The notes under the pieces are model-generated. The model had not been told where the DNA came from, did not search any database, and saw only the letters and a list, made by a program, of their open reading frames with translations. Positions 41,142-53,800 of a stretch of 64,000 nt of DNA are shown piece by piece. Position 1 is the first letter of the stretch, and the number at the start of each line of letters is the position of its first letter. This DNA is from Isoetes taiwanensis (lineage: Eukaryota; Streptophyta; Lycopodiopsida; Isoetales; Isoetaceae), in the NCBI GenBank assembly GCA_021234155.1, contig JAJEKV010000062.1, positions 5,799,668 through 5,863,667 of the forward strand. Direction: 5' to 3'. The translations under genes were made by a program, and so were the position numbers.

Positions 41142-43606
41142 TCAATTATGTGCAAAAGTGTGAGGAGTGATGAAGGAGAGATCCAGGACATCGTCATGTT
41201 CATTTATGCCATCCTCATCTCCTTCACTTCTTTCACTATCACTCGAGGAAGTGCTTGAGTTGTCTTCCTCATCACTATCAACAGATGGTGAAGCATTGCC
41301 ACCACCACTCCCTTCTTCATCCTCTTCCTCGTAATTACAAGCTTTTTTAAGCAAATTGATAGTTCTCTGGCACAGACGATTGTCAGATTTCAATTTGAAA
41401 TCGTAGCATAATATAGTCACATCACTTAAGTTCAGCTCGTCCCTACAACCCACTTTCTTAGACTTCCTCCCCTTTCCTTGAGTTCTCATTTCTAACTAAT
41501 ACCTACCTTCAAAAGCATTTTCTCGAACGTAGGCCAGCCAATGAATCTTGAGTTTAGTTACTAAGCCTTCCTCCTTGACCGTGATCAAGAACTTTTGCTA
41601 TCTAAAAGGTCGACCTTTGTCATCTTCCTCGCTTGGAAGAGCAATCAAAGATACCTTTTAGCTATTTCTCGTGATATTGCCTTGAGGCTCATTCCCACGC
41701 CTTGGTCCGGGAGGTACATGACTCGTCCTTTCTTCCTCTCTGCCAGATGCTATTGCAAAGATGACTTAGACCTGCCTGGTTCTGGGGTTGATGGAAGGTA
41801 TCAGGCCATTGAAATGGTTCTTGCAACTGTCTTAGAGCTAGATGTTCTAAGACATCCTTCTGGTCAAGAAAAAAATTTCTCCACCACATCTTATCTTCTT
41901 CTGAGAAGTACTTGAAGCCCGAGGAAATGCCATTTTCAATGGCTTTTAAGGATGTCAATGGGGTACTTTTCTTCTGTTTGGACTCCTTAGGATTTTTGAG
42001 AGGTAGTTGCTCAGCAGGCTCTATGAAGCAATGGTCTGGAACAAATTTAAGGAAGTGCAATCCCTCTGGTGGACTCCAATCCTTAGTTGTGGTGTACTTC
42101 TTCCCCTATAAGAAGCTTTGTCCATCCTTGAAGTAGAACTTAATGTGATGTTGAAAGGTAAGATCATTCAACTTGTTCACAGCTAGTTCTCTATCTGAAC
42201 GTTGAGGAAAAACAAACTCTCTAAAGTCAGCAGTCTCTTTAAGAAGCTCGACCACTGGAACAGGAGTGTAAGAATCTTCAATGATTCGAACTAAAGTAGG
42301 AAGACAAAAAGCTTTCTTCCTTCTAAGGCGCATAGAAAATCTGCTGAACATCTGGTCAATCTGATCATGGGTGTGCCCCACAAGTAAAAATCCGAGCTTT
42401 ACTTTTCTGAAGATCCTTAGCTCCACTAGCATAGCACAATAAGCAAAGAGTGTTTGATTCTTGTTCTCTCTTGTAGTGTTGTCAAGTTGCAAGTAGAGCA
42501 CTGGTGGTAGTTGCTCTTGCTCGCAGAGGACCTTGTTAGGAATTGTAATTGTCAGGTTTGGGTCACCATGCAAGTTTGGATACGTCAAAAATACTTTGCA
42601 CTTTAGACTTCCTTTGAAGACCATGGCTCCTACGAGGTGGACTTTAACAAAACATTCCTCTGGCACATCTTTTGGAATATTTAGGAAATGGGGTAGAGTT
42701 GTCTTTTTTTTATCCATTCCATCAATTACAATCGACATACATTGCAATGGACGTTCGAGAGCTTTTTTTCTGTGCTTGGCCAGCTTTCTTCTCTCTGCTG
42801 CTTGTTGTTCACGATGTCTGGCAAGATTCTGTTGCACAATATCTGTAAAAGAAATCAGGTTAAAATATTCTTTTTATAACAAGTGAGAGGCTGGAGAGCC
42901 TGAGCTTACTTCTTTCGACCTCTGTCTTTGCAGTTTCTCGTTGACTTTTTAACTCTGCACATCTTGAGCAAACAGACATTCTATGTCTTCTTGGAATTTT
43001 TACCAGGCCAAATTCACTCTTCCACAGTCTAGTGAAGTGTGAGTAAGAGATGTGCTGAAACTGAATGCAAGTCTCTTTATATTCTTTGAAGACATCCTTT
43101 TTTGTAATATTGTCTGTCAGATGATACATGTTGCTATTAGGCAACTTCTCACATGTCTCTCTAAAATATTTCTCCATCCATGTCACAGCAGCCAAGGCAT
43201 GCATGGTCACAACTCTTCTTGGACCACAATGATCATCAATTGCTGGATTTTTGTCCAGTCTTTTGTGTATTCGAGACATTCTTGTGGACCCTAAGCGGTG
43301 GACAACCATGAAGCATTTTTGGCAGACTTGTTCACGGTTAACATAGTGTAAGAATGTGTTGCGGTCTGGTCTTACATGGTAAGCTAAGTAGGCATTCTGG
43401 TCAGCCAATGTCATTGAACCAGAAGTTGTCTCTAACCGCCGTAATTTAGCCATGTTAAATCTGTTGATGCAACCCAATGAGCAGCATTTAGTTCTCAAGA
43501 GTCTCCTCATTTTGTGTTCATCCATTAGGTTTCTTCTTCTTACAGAGGAGCATGCTCTCAAACTAAAATCCACCTTGAATTTCTTTGAAGATTGGCTGGA
43601 GAACAT
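41142..43606 (-). pseudogene. DUF7869-like protein, transposase-like (near-intact)
   Basis: Exon A (43606-42910) carries a CC-x3-C segment (RTKCCSLGCINRF), then VNREQVCQKCFMVVHRLGST and VCSRCAELKSQRE, resembling zinc-binding and helical N-termini of this family. A GT/AG intron (42909-42843) joins in phase to exon B (42842-42108). Exon B has SIVIDGMDKKKTTLPHFLNI, LYLQLDNTTRENKNQTLFAY and LLVGHTHDQIDQMFSRFS, so Asp residues stand where an RNase H-like transposase would have them. An in-frame TAG (42108-42106) is followed by the same frame to about 41.69 kb, then frameshifts, then an acidic C-terminus (41489-41142, NYEEEDEEG). The name rests on remembered resemblance to DUF7869 proteins of plants and animals; catalysis is inference. 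It may be a recently inactivated transposase or an uncharacterised element protein. Confidence 0.6.
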
Positions 43607-43659
43607 GTAATCTCGCTGTTCCTCGCTGGTGTCTCCATCGCCCCGATGAAACTTCTACT

Positions 43660-44330
43660 CTAGAGGTGACTTCCTCACCCGAAAGGGTGTGTTAGTAGAG
43701 GAAAACAGGCCACGCGAAGTTGTTCCCTAAAAGGCTGTAGCACAAAGCTGTTAAAGGATGGTGATGGCCCATAAGAGGTTGTGGCTGCAGCAGCTCTTGT
43801 ACCCTCCCCGAAGAAGGAGTTCTTGCAAACATATCCTTTAGAGCGGACCGAATTCCACAAAATCCAAAGTCACAACCGCTGTATTACAAGGAGTACATGC
43901 CGCAAAGATCGCCTTCATTTGTAGTGAAGTCCCGGGGACGTAAATTGTAGTGAATCTCACAGCCTTTCGGTTCCTTGTGTACTTGCAACGGGGGTGAAAC
44001 TACAAACGTGGGGGTAGCTTGTTCTGAGCACTCGCTGTGGTGGAGCCTGTGGGTCCGGGATGGAACGAAGGGTGGTGGCAGCATGTTCTCAACCGGAGGT
44101 GATGCTTTGTAAGGAGATGCGAAAGTGCACCGCCTAATGGACTTGGTGCAAATTGGAAGGGTGGTGGTAGTCCGTTACGCGGCCGGACTAGGTGTGTTCG
44201 AGAAGCAACAACGATGTTGTAGAGGTAGGCGCCGGAGAATGCCTGGCCTTCAAGAAAAGGCATTGCTTCCAAGCCGCTTTTCGTAACCGACGAGCTTGAG
44301 ACAACAAAAGGTGCCGGAAGTTTGTTCACG
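43660..44330 (-). pseudogene. Possible 5' extension of the DUF7869-like gene
   Basis: Minus-strand frames contain a repeated proline-rich phrase (LPAPFVV, LPPPFQFAPS, HHPSFHPGPTG) and NYNLRPRD-like sequence, but they are broken by frameshifts before 43.6 kb. This could be a low-complexity N-terminus or 5' exon of the gene at 41.1-43.6 kb. No domain is recognisable. Confidence 0.25.
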
Positions 44331-44785
44331 GCGGTTCGGCCATCTTGACAACCGCGAAATAGTGTAGAGATTTGAGAAACTTTCTAGATTGCGCACCTTT
44401 TCTTATTCCCCAATACAAGTTCACGAGTACAAGTGGACGCTGTCAGAACAAATAAGTAAAAGGCAAACTAAAAGCTATTCCTAATACACCGACTAGAACA
44501 AGAAAAGCTAAACGATTCCACTTCACATAGAATAATGAAAGCAAGACGAAAGGGATACCTTTAAAAAGAAATAATGGCCCTCGGGCCATGTATTCTAGTC
44601 TCTCGAAGCTCAAGTCGCCAAAGTACCTAATATTATATTCGTAGATCAGATTCGATTCGCATAGAGAAGACATGGACAAGTGAGTAAAAAGTAAAACGCA
44701 TAATCATTTCTTAGTGTGTTTTATTATTCGAATAGGTTTTATTTTCGTGGTAAGCCAATGTGTGGCTTACACACGGCAGGCCAAA

Positions 44786-44940
44786 GTGTATTCCTAAGAC
44801 ATTATCGAAGGCCAAAGTGTATTCCTGAATACACTTTTGAAGCCAAAGTGTATTCCGATTGGCTTACACACAAAAGCCAAAGTGTATTCCGGAATACACT
44901 TTGCTTACACACGAAGGCGAAAGTGTATTCCGGAATACAC
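44786..44940. repeat. First cluster of the TATTCCGGAATA palindrome
   Basis: Perfect copies of GTGTATTCCGGAATACAC lie at 44882-44899 and 44923-44940, a one-base variant at 44817-44834, and half-sites at 44786 and 44848. Most are preceded by GCCAAA or GCGAAA. TAAGCC/GGCTTAC inverted phrases lie between them. The cluster sits in the space between the two divergent genes, upstream of the first visible methyltransferase exon. Confidence 0.9.
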
Positions 44941-45141
44941 TTTAGGTGGTTTTTTTTTGTAAAAAAGTTGCAAATTTAAGAAAAAATAAAGTGTTTTTAA
45001 CACTTTTTAGACGATAAAAAAACCTTTAGATGGGCTTAAATTTGTCTTGTTTTAGTAAAAAAAGTCCAATTGTTATTCCAGAATACGTTTTAGAGTTGTT
45101 TTCATCCTTTAAATTTGGTTTTTGTCTTAAATATGTTACAG

Positions 45142-47887
45142 ACAAGACGGTAGCAAGAAAGCTTCTCGTAAGCCATTAAAGTTAAAGACAAAGCCACACC
45201 CACAGGCAAGTGTACGAGACACAGATCAACCCACCGTGTATGAAAATTTTCAGACACAGTGGAACCTGAAGGATAGAATAAGGAGCAATCCCAATGCCCA
45301 CGTTGCTCCAATTGTCGTTCTTGTTGACAGATCCCAATGCATGGACCCCAAGGACTACGATAGGAAAAATGCAGACACTTATATGCACTACGTCCTTGGG
45401 GGCAACCACAGTTTTAAAGCAAGGAGGCAGTTGTACAAGGAGAAAAACAACCCGAGATATCTCTCTCAGTGCTCGGCCGCTTATCAAGCCCCGACAGATG
45501 AAGAGCCAAGATCGCTGCCAACACGCATAATGCCGACAAATCTAATATAAGCTTAAAATGAGCTTCGCGGACAAAATCAGGTTCATGCATAGGGAATATA
45601 TTATATTCAAAGAAAAATATGGAGAAGATTTAAAGAAACCAAAGATACTCTTTTGAACTAAAGGAAGCGCAGGCCGGGAGTGTCAGCTTCAAGTACGACG
45701 AGGCTAACAAAAGGCAGTCTCTCATTCCACATGACAACTGGTTTCAACTAGCCTTCATAGACGGCAGAGTAAGTTTCTTTTGTATTCTGGAATACGCCTG
45801 GAACCCTCCCACTGACATCGCTTACTGTGCAGATATGGGACCTGCAAAACAAAATATTTAGCATGTTTGAACGTGGTGAACTGAAAAGTAAAGGAAAGAT
45901 AGCCGAAAAGAAAAAGGGATCTGACGTCCCTAAGAAGGAAATGACCATAACCGGTTGCGTGAGAAATGCGGCTTCACGCACCTCACATACCGGAAAGGCT
46001 ACCGCGGAAGGTTGTGGACAAAGAATTCACGCTTTGAAGAAAGGTCCAAGGAGCCGCACAAGTAAGAACTACGTAACATTCTTTCCAGCTTTTCTTAGGT
46101 TGGACGTAGTGTATTCCGGAATACACTTTGGCTTTAACGTGTATTCCGGAATACACTTTGGCTCACACCTTAAAGCCAATGTGTATTCCGGAATACACTT
46201 TCGCTTCGGAGTGTAAGCCAAAGTGTATTCCGGAATACACTTTGGCTCACACCTTAAAGCCAATGTGTATTCCGGAATACACTTTCGCTTCGGAGTGTAA
46301 GCCAAAGTGTATTCCGGAATACACTTTGGCTTGCACGCCACAGCCAATGTGTATTCCGGAATACACTTTGTCTACAAACTTTGAGAAGCGTTTTTTCTTT
46401 ATGTTTTCCTTCTTAGTTAAATTTCTTCTACTGTGGTTTTGTTTTACAGCCAAAAAAATGTCATCACATGTCAAACATGCTTGATGGAACAACTTAACAT
46501 TGACAGCTGGGACAGATGTAAAGAACTTTACCCCATCGCAACCTCGGACGAAAGGATAGTTCAATACGCTCCCAATTTTGAAGGCTGGGTATGCTGAGGA
46601 GTTTTTTGCTTTTTCGTTTCTCGTGTTACAAAGACGATATTTTTTGCAGAGTAAAAAGAAAAATAAGGACCTGCCGGAGGTTTCATGCATCTTGTCGACA
46701 AATACAGGAAGAGAGGACGCTATGCATGTGCGCAGTTTTGGACAATGAGCCCTCCGAGTACGAACGTTTTACCATGTTTGATCAAAACAACCTTTACTGT
46801 ATAGTACACGGTGATTGCACAAAACTGGCCGAAACAATAAAGCCCCAAGATTTTACCTTGGTAGTAGCTGACCTTCCTTATGGATTCAAGCTCAAAGACA
46901 GCCGCTACGACGACCAACCATTTAAAAACTCTGAGTTTAATGCTTTCGCCGACGGCATAAAGCATTACCACGGCAAAAACATTGAGGTTGGTCGATTTCA
47001 CTCAAGCATGCAATCCGGCCTTGTGGAAGCTGGTTTTAAGAATCATTTTGGTTCCCCTATGCAAGCTGGTTATGAAAACATGGTTTGGTAAGCACTTATT
47101 CTGGAATACATATGTCCTTTTAATTTCTTTAAGTTCTTTTTCCTTTTAGTCACACCTCGAAAGCATTGTTAGGATTTTCTATTCCGAATACGCTTTTTCT
47201 ACCAGATTTAAATCCTCTTTTCTTTTTTTGTTCTTAAGGTACAAAACAAATATAAATTACCATGGTGGAGGCCCTAGACTGTTGAGTAAAGTCGAGTATC
47301 TCCACGTAAAACGTACAATGGAACACTTCAACACAGCAACGTGTCAGAACTTTTCGAACGTGTTGGAGTTTCCAGCGGTTTTGCAGAAACTGCAGGACCC
47401 TAGTGCACAAGGAAGAATAGTGAATCACTATCAGAAGCCATAGAAGTTGATTAACCATCTTTTGGACATGTTCTCACGTCCAGGAGATTGGGTGCTCGAC
47501 GCATTTTCTGGCTCTGGTACAACTATTGCTTGTGCACTTAAAAAGGGTCGTAACTGTGTAGCAATTGATATTGATAAGGAGGCTGCCAGTTTCATTAAAA
47601 TGAGACTTTCTGCTTTACCAACTCTACCAGACGAGAATCAAGAGTTGGGGGCAAAGTCTAATTCTGATTTTGCTAAGATGACATCATCGGAAATACAGCC
47701 TATCTTTACAAGCTCCTTAGATGACGAAGCTACTTTTGCAGAGTTAAAAGAAGTAGCTCTTGCTGCCATACCGGAATCAACTACTGACACTGAGAAGCCT
47801 AAGTCACCAAAAAATGGTGAGAAGATAGGAACCGACCAAGCAGAGAGCAGTAAGAAAAATGAAGAAGACTACAATTTAGATCTCTGA
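45142..47887 (+). pseudogene. ParB-like domain plus beta-class DNA methyltransferase, multi-exon
   Basis: Exon-like blocks: 45142-45768, 45833-46061, 46450-46588, 46650-47087, 47239-47887, all with GT/AG borders. Block 1 has IVVLVDRSQCMDP, YVLGGNHSFKARRQLYKE and TDEE, like the ParB N-terminal fold (GxHRxxA motif). Block 4 holds VVADLPYGFKL, methyltransferase motif IV (DPPY-like, DLPY here). Block 5 holds VLDAFSGSGTTIACALKKG, the AdoMet-binding motif I. Motif IV before motif I marks the beta class, which methylates adenine-N6 or cytosine-N4. ParB-methyltransferase fusions are known from phages and other bacterial mobile DNA. A CxxC (ITCQTC) lies in block 3. Damage: frameshifts near 45.55, 45.65 and 46.73 kb and an in-frame TAG at 47441-47443. 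The N-terminal exon is not found. The methyltransferase call is firm; ParB is likely; target base unknown. Confidence 0.75.
46109..46366. repeat. Array of seven perfect 18-bp palindromes, 42-bp period
   Basis: GTGTATTCCGGAATACAC occurs without mismatch starting at 46109, 46139, 46181, 46223, 46265, 46307 and 46349. Spacing is 30 bp once and then 42 bp five times. Spacers alternate between GGCTCACACCTTAAAGCC and CGCTTCGGAGTGTAAGCC types, giving an 84-bp higher-order unit. The array fills most of the intron at 46062-46449 of the methyltransferase gene. Confidence 0.95.
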
Positions 47888-50800
47888 CGGACCTTTTGCT
47901 GTGGTTACTTACTGATATTTATTATTGATTGCCATTACTGATGTAACAAAAAAACAGTAAAGAAATTATTATTGTTATTTTTACTAAATTTGTGTTTTTT
48001 GTACATCCACCTACAAATAATTTTGTACTCATGTCTCGATTTTGCTATTTTCACGTGCTTCACTCCAAAAACGAAAGTCGTGTCCAAAAAATACCCCAAA
48101 ATTAGGGCCAAAAAACAACTGATACTCCTGAAACTTTAAACCTCTCTTAAACAAGCCCACTTTTTAGAATGACGTGTTTTTTCTAAAGGAATCTTTCAAA
48201 CGGGAGTGCTGCAACACTCCCGTTTAATTTGCAACCTTGTTGAGAGTGCAATGAGCATAAACACTCCTTCTTCGCCTCGGATCAATTTAAGGTGTATTAC
48301 CGCTTATTCTACCATCCAAAGAAATAGGGAAGATAGTACCTCAATGACCTATCATTGTGTATCGCTGATGACTCTCCTCCTGCTTGGCCTCCAGCTCTAT
48401 GCCTTCCGACGTATTCATCGACCTCTACCTCAGTGATTTCTTGGTAGTCTCTAATTGTCGAAGTCGACTGCGTCCGATGTCGATTCCTCGCCCTCTTGTG
48501 TGAGGTGGTGTCGAGGAGCTTGGCATCAAGATGCTCGTGGTCTTGCCACGGATCCCCATCCGCTCTGGATGGCATAGAACTCCTCCTCGATGGCGCCTCG
48601 AGCCTCCATAATTTGCCTTATGTTGCTGTAGACCTGATGTCCCAAGTCGACTCCCCGATAGGTGCTCGGCTTCACTTGTAGCGGAAGTTCCGAGACTCCC
48701 CGCACGATGAAGTCGTTTAAGTCCGGGTGCCGCCGTAGTTGGTGCAAAGAACTTGTCAAGCCGAACTCCTCTCCCCGCATTCGGGAGATTCGATATCGCC
48801 GAGGAGTAGGTACCCTCACCGCCAATGATGATGGGGCTAGGCTTGTGATGCCTAGCCCTAGTGGGGAGCGCCACTCTAGGTCCGGCGGCCGCCGGGTTGG
48901 TTAGCTCCTCTTCGCTTGCCGCCGTTCTTCTTCCGGGTCGAGCCCCGTACTTTCCTCGTCCGATTCTTCTTCTTCTTCCTTTCTTCCTTCCTCGCCGGTA
49001 CTACAAAAGCATCTAGTCTGCCGGGCCGAGGATGCTATGGGGTCCATCTCCATCTGGAGGAATAGAGGTTTCTCCCATTGGGTTTTCAAAGACGGTGGGA
49101 GGAATATGGCCAAGGCGGGCGATGTAGGAAAATACTTGGTCCCGCTAACCGCCGTGATCATGTAATCCGCAACCTCTGTGCCTTGTTGGTCAAATACTTG
49201 GCAATGTTTGGGACATCACCCAAGGCTGCTTGTAGGGATGGGCGGGGAACAAAATAGCCCGTGCAAGGGGGAAGCTAGGGACTGACCTATCCTAGCTTGG
49301 AACTCAGCCAAAACTTGCTCAGATGCCGGGCGCTATGCGTAAGGTTTCTTGGACATCTATTTCCTTGCCAAAGACTCGGAAGATGTCATGGACATCAGCC
49401 TCGGCTACATGGCCACTGGCGCTGTACCATCTTCTGAAGTCAGTAGTTGCCATTGATCTAGGGAAGAGGTGAGTAACAAACAGATGCAGGAGCACCTATG
49501 GGAGCTGGGAAATCGCCTAAAGGGTCAAGAGCAGACTTGTAGGGTGTCAAGTGGGAAATGGAGGCCTATTTATAGACAAGGGAAAAACCCTAATTTTTGG
49601 ATGACTTAGAAATTTATTGGGGTTGGGCAATTCTGACCTATTAGGAGGTCCAAATGAGGATTTGAAGACTACTTTTGGGGTTTGAGCATGCTAAGATTAG
49701 CTAATGAACCTATTGCAACAAACCGAGGTCATTTGGATATGGCATGGTGGAGAATTTAATTGAGAGGTCTCACACGCTGCTCGCACTAATAATGAAAGTT
49801 TCATTTTTGATCCCGGGCGTGGCGGTGAGACATTGACTCAAAATGGGTTAAACTTGTCCAATTTGGGTGATGTAAGGGTCTAATTCTGCTAGATTCATCG
49901 AAGTTAGGCGCGTAATCCATCTCTTATTTGGTCGATTTGGAGCTGTTTTGGGCACTTTTAATATGGTTCATATGTTGCGCCTGCACTAAAAATGAACTTT
50001 TCATTTTCGGTCCCGGGCGCGACGGTGAGACATCCTCTCAATTTTGCTTAAAGTGTCCGCTTTTAACTAAAACAAAACCAAACTCAATAATTCAACTCAA
50101 TTAAACAAGATTAGACATGTTACTTTGTCAAAAACTCTTTATATTAACAAAATTTTTCTATTATTTACAAAATTTTAAGGTCGCTTCTCCCTTTGATGTA
50201 GCTAACAAGATGCATGTCCCGCTTCATTAGTGTCACTCTTTTGCATGGATCGGGCAGCCGCCGAGCCCAAAGAACATCTCATCCATCACCCTCATCTCCG
50301 TGTTGTATTCTTGAATTACCTCCTGACTAGCTTCCGGGCGAATCTGCAGACCTGGGATCAAGAACCCGGCTAATAAAAATGCCCGATCTCTCTCGGGCTT
50401 TTCTCTCGCCTCCTTTCTACCGGTTCTCTTTTTGCCCGGTGGTCTAGGAGGCTTGGGCCTCTGTGGTGGTGGCTTCGTTAATGCGGCTCTTCGCCGGATG
50501 TCCACCTTCTATATAGTTCTAACCCCGCTTCATTGTAATATGTGTTGTACGCCCCCACTTTGCCATGAAGGCATTGTGCTCCTTAGTTTCTTCCTCGATA
50601 GACCTTGATGGGTTATCACGACGCCTCAGCTGGCGCCGGGCGCTTTGTTTTGTCCCACGCCGGGTATGGCGGGGCTTATGCACTTGATCCGGCCGCCTGG
50701 GTCCTCTGGTCGCCTGCCACGTCGATGGGGGCTTAGAAGAGCTTCCACCGCAGTGTTGGGGTTGAAGTCTTCATCTTCAGAGTCGCCGAGGAGGGTGGGG

Positions 50801-53800
50801 GCTGGTCTGCGGGCGTTCCTGGATGACGACCGCCGCGTGGAGTTTTCTTGAGTCTCCTTTTGCTTTCCTCCACTAACTTCCCCTTCTTCTTCTTCTTCTC
50901 CTGCCGCCTTGGCCTCCTCTTCTTCCCTCTTCCTTTTTCTTCTCTTCTCTCTTCCTCCGGGCGTTCTTTCGCTTCTTGCTTCTTGATCCACGCCCGTAGT
51001 TCCTCCTCTTCGCTGATCAAGGGTCGGCTCTCTACTGCTCTTCCCGGCCTCGGCCACCCGATCTTGTTCATCCTTCTTCTTCCTTTCCTCCTCCATTTCT
51101 TCAAAAACCGCCACATCACGTCCCTCCTCATTGTCGAGGACTTCTGTCCCGCATCCCGGAGTGTGCATCCTCCTCTTCTTCCGCCTCACCCCTTCTTAGT
51201 CGTTGTTGTTGCCGGGTGCCTTCTAACCGCTGCCTCACGCCTCAATGTTGACATCCTTGCCGAAAAGAGGCGCCTCAAGCATCTCCCGGAGTAGGGCGCC
51301 GGAGTTGTGACACCCGGAGGAACTCTAGCAGTTTCGGTCCGGCCATGTTTGACGGCTCACAACCTACAGTCACAGCCAAAATCGCTTCTTTAGCAAGGGG
51401 AGCGATTTTTCTAAAGAGGAACGTGGAAAATGGGGGGGGTCCTGGGTCTATTTATAGATGGGCAATTTTAGGTCAAGTTTCAAACTACTCTTTTGGGTGA
51501 GCCAAGACACTTATTATCTTACTACATGGCTAAATTTAGACATTTCTAACCTCATGGTCTCATACGCTATTCCAGCATCAATAATGAAAATTTCATTTTT
51601 GGTCCCGGCGCGACGCAAGACATGGTGAATTTTGATGCTAAATTTTATACTTTCTAAGCATGTTTTAGGAATGTAACATACTAATCTGCTTTTTAGCTTG
51701 AAATTCAATTACCATGTTACTTTTCTGAAATTCATCACTTTTCAAGGTGTTTTTGGCAACAATGTTCATCGCGTATACCCAGCCCAAAATGAACTTTTCA
51801 TTATTGGTCCTCCGGGCGCCGACGCTGAGACCATCCTACTTTTGAAGGTTTTGGCTCACTAATTTTAGTCTTTTATGTTCTAATTCACTTGATCACATTA
51901 GCTTAAGATATACTACCAAAAATGAGAAAAAATTTTCCCATTTTTTGAGGTTTGAAAATCCTATCAAGTTAGTACTACTTGGAGCATGGTCACTGCTTTG
52001 TTCTTGGTCTCCAAGAACATTGCTCTGATACCACCGCGGACGCCCCTTACTCATATACCTGCACTCACCGTGATACAAACAGAGTTCATCCCCCATACCA
52101 ACTCCATGTCGATACAGGGCCCTCCACATATCATCGCACCTGTGAACGAGTCCCAAAGGGGAAGAGTGAAGGGGTCATTTTACCCCGTCTCCCTCAGGGT
52201 CTACCTAGTTGGCGGAAGCGTAAATATACATGTCAAGACATAACATCATCACATATCCACCTCAAGGGTGGTACATCAACTTCTCGTGATAGACAAAGAT
52301 CAGCACAATACATATGGGTTCCTACCCAAGGCTCGTGACTCTGGGATGACCGACGCTTGTCTCCCCGTGAGTTCATTGCGCATGTAATCATGACAATGGA
52401 TTTGGCCGGCATGAGAACATGGCATAGGGTTGTCCACTCCATCCGGCCTCCTGCACACCGGTAGGTTGAAGAGTGTTGGGACCTCGACCATAGCCCTCAC
52501 GGGATGCATAGCCAAAGGGGCTATTCCCGGGTTGCATCTCCCCGCCCGGGGGGGCAGTGTAGGGATCACCCCACCGTAGATCTCCATGCCGACTCAAGGT
52601 GACTAGAGGGCCACCGCCTTATTCGACTTAACCCACTGAAAGTGAACATCACTCCACCAAAACAGCCCATGCCTTACCCACACGCAGCGGGGCAAGCCAT
52701 TAGACCTAGTCTACATTGATCCCCGAGACTTTACACACCGTAGGGATCGGTCAAGAGTCGTGAACACTAACCTCCTTGAGCCAGCCCGCCCCTTCACCCA
52801 CAAACTGTGTGGTTCTTGTACACAGCCGAATTCTAGTAATGCACTAAGAGGGACTAGCTAGGAGCATCAACTACTAAGCTTTAAGTCTCTACCCCCCTTC
52901 CCAATATAATGAGTCCACAGAATTCATCCATCCATCACATCATCATAGAACTAAAGAATAAGAACTAATTTATATCATAGAGTTAGCTTCTTTAGTTAGG
53001 GTCAGTTTGGGGATCTGCTTGGCTACTACGGGCAATTTAATAGGCTAAACCTATTGGTTCGATGGCTGGAATACGATTTAGGCTATTAAATTGACTAAAT
53101 ACCTGATCCCTGGTTCACTCCTCTTGATCCGAATGCGTCCATGTCGCTGTTCTGCTTGGGGATGCGGTCGAAAGGAGAATCTGACGAGCTGGGGCACACG
53201 GGCAGATCTTGGGAATTGGATTTGACTCCTCAGGCGCGTGAACTGGAGCTCGGAAGGTTTGTGGACGAAAAGGGAAGAATTAGAATTTGGTTACCTTACA
53301 TAGGCTATCAGTTAGGTTTAGGGTTCCTATGACCCTTGGTCTGCCTTTAATGGGTTAAAGGTTTAAAGTGCATTGCTAAGGTAAGCACTTTGCAAGTTGC
53401 CCCCTAGGGCTTTCCTTGCTTGTTACATGTCGGCGCATACGCCGATTGAAATGGCGCAGATTTAGTGATGGTGCAGCAAAGACGGTATACGTCTTGAGAC
53501 CGTATATCGTACTGAAACGTCATAGGAATCTGATATTAGCAGGCATAGAAGTAAAGGATGAAGAAAAAATATCTGAAGTGGTGGATGTCTTCTTCAAGGA
53601 CACCATGTTTTTATCAAATCCAGGAGTATTACATTGTCGCCGCATTGGAAAGAAGAATGAAGGTAAAATACGGCCGATCTTAATCAGATTCACAGATGTA
53701 GAACGAAATAGATTTATTCAGCATAGAAGCCACTGAAAGGTCAAAAGATCTGGTTGAATGATGATCTGACAATTGTACAGCAAAAGGAAAGAAAGCAAAT

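Larger units (their letters stand above)
40770..48241. mobile_element. Nested element with 25-bp TIRs, DUF7869-like gene and ParB-methyltransferase gene
   Basis: The two ends are inverted copies of each other at 22 of 25 positions: AACAAG, a TTGC core, then ATTAAACGGGAG (40770-40794 and 48217-48241). A second inverted match, AAAGATTCCTTT, lies inside at 40831-40842 and 48185-48196. Between them are two divergently transcribed, intron-containing genes (minus 41.1-43.6 kb, possibly from 44.3 kb; plus 45.1-47.9 kb) and palindrome clusters. Retrotransposon sequence on the same strand lies on both sides, so this is an insertion into the Gypsy element. GAG-like bases flank both ends but a target duplication cannot be fixed. 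A DNA transposon using the DUF7869-like protein is the simplest reading, but mobilisation has not been shown. Confidence 0.7.
34066..52715 (-). mobile_element. Ty3/Gypsy chromovirus LTR retrotransposon, itself interrupted
   Basis: The element reads right to left: 5' LTR 52035-52715, primer-binding site 52022-52033, two 5' ORF units (51.35-48.3 kb), a gag/protease-like region and RT-RNaseH-integrase-chromodomain (40.4-35.66 kb), polypurine tract 34763-34783, 3' LTR 34066-34762. Sequence similarity between the two LTRs stops exactly at the TG/CA-type ends. The C-terminal chromodomain places it among chromoviruses. Total length is 18.65 kb, of which about 7.5 kb (40770-48241) is a nested element, leaving a large parent of about 11.2 kb. 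Coding parts carry many small indels. No matching 5-bp target duplication is visible (GGAAT on the left, TTGAT on the right). Confidence 0.85.
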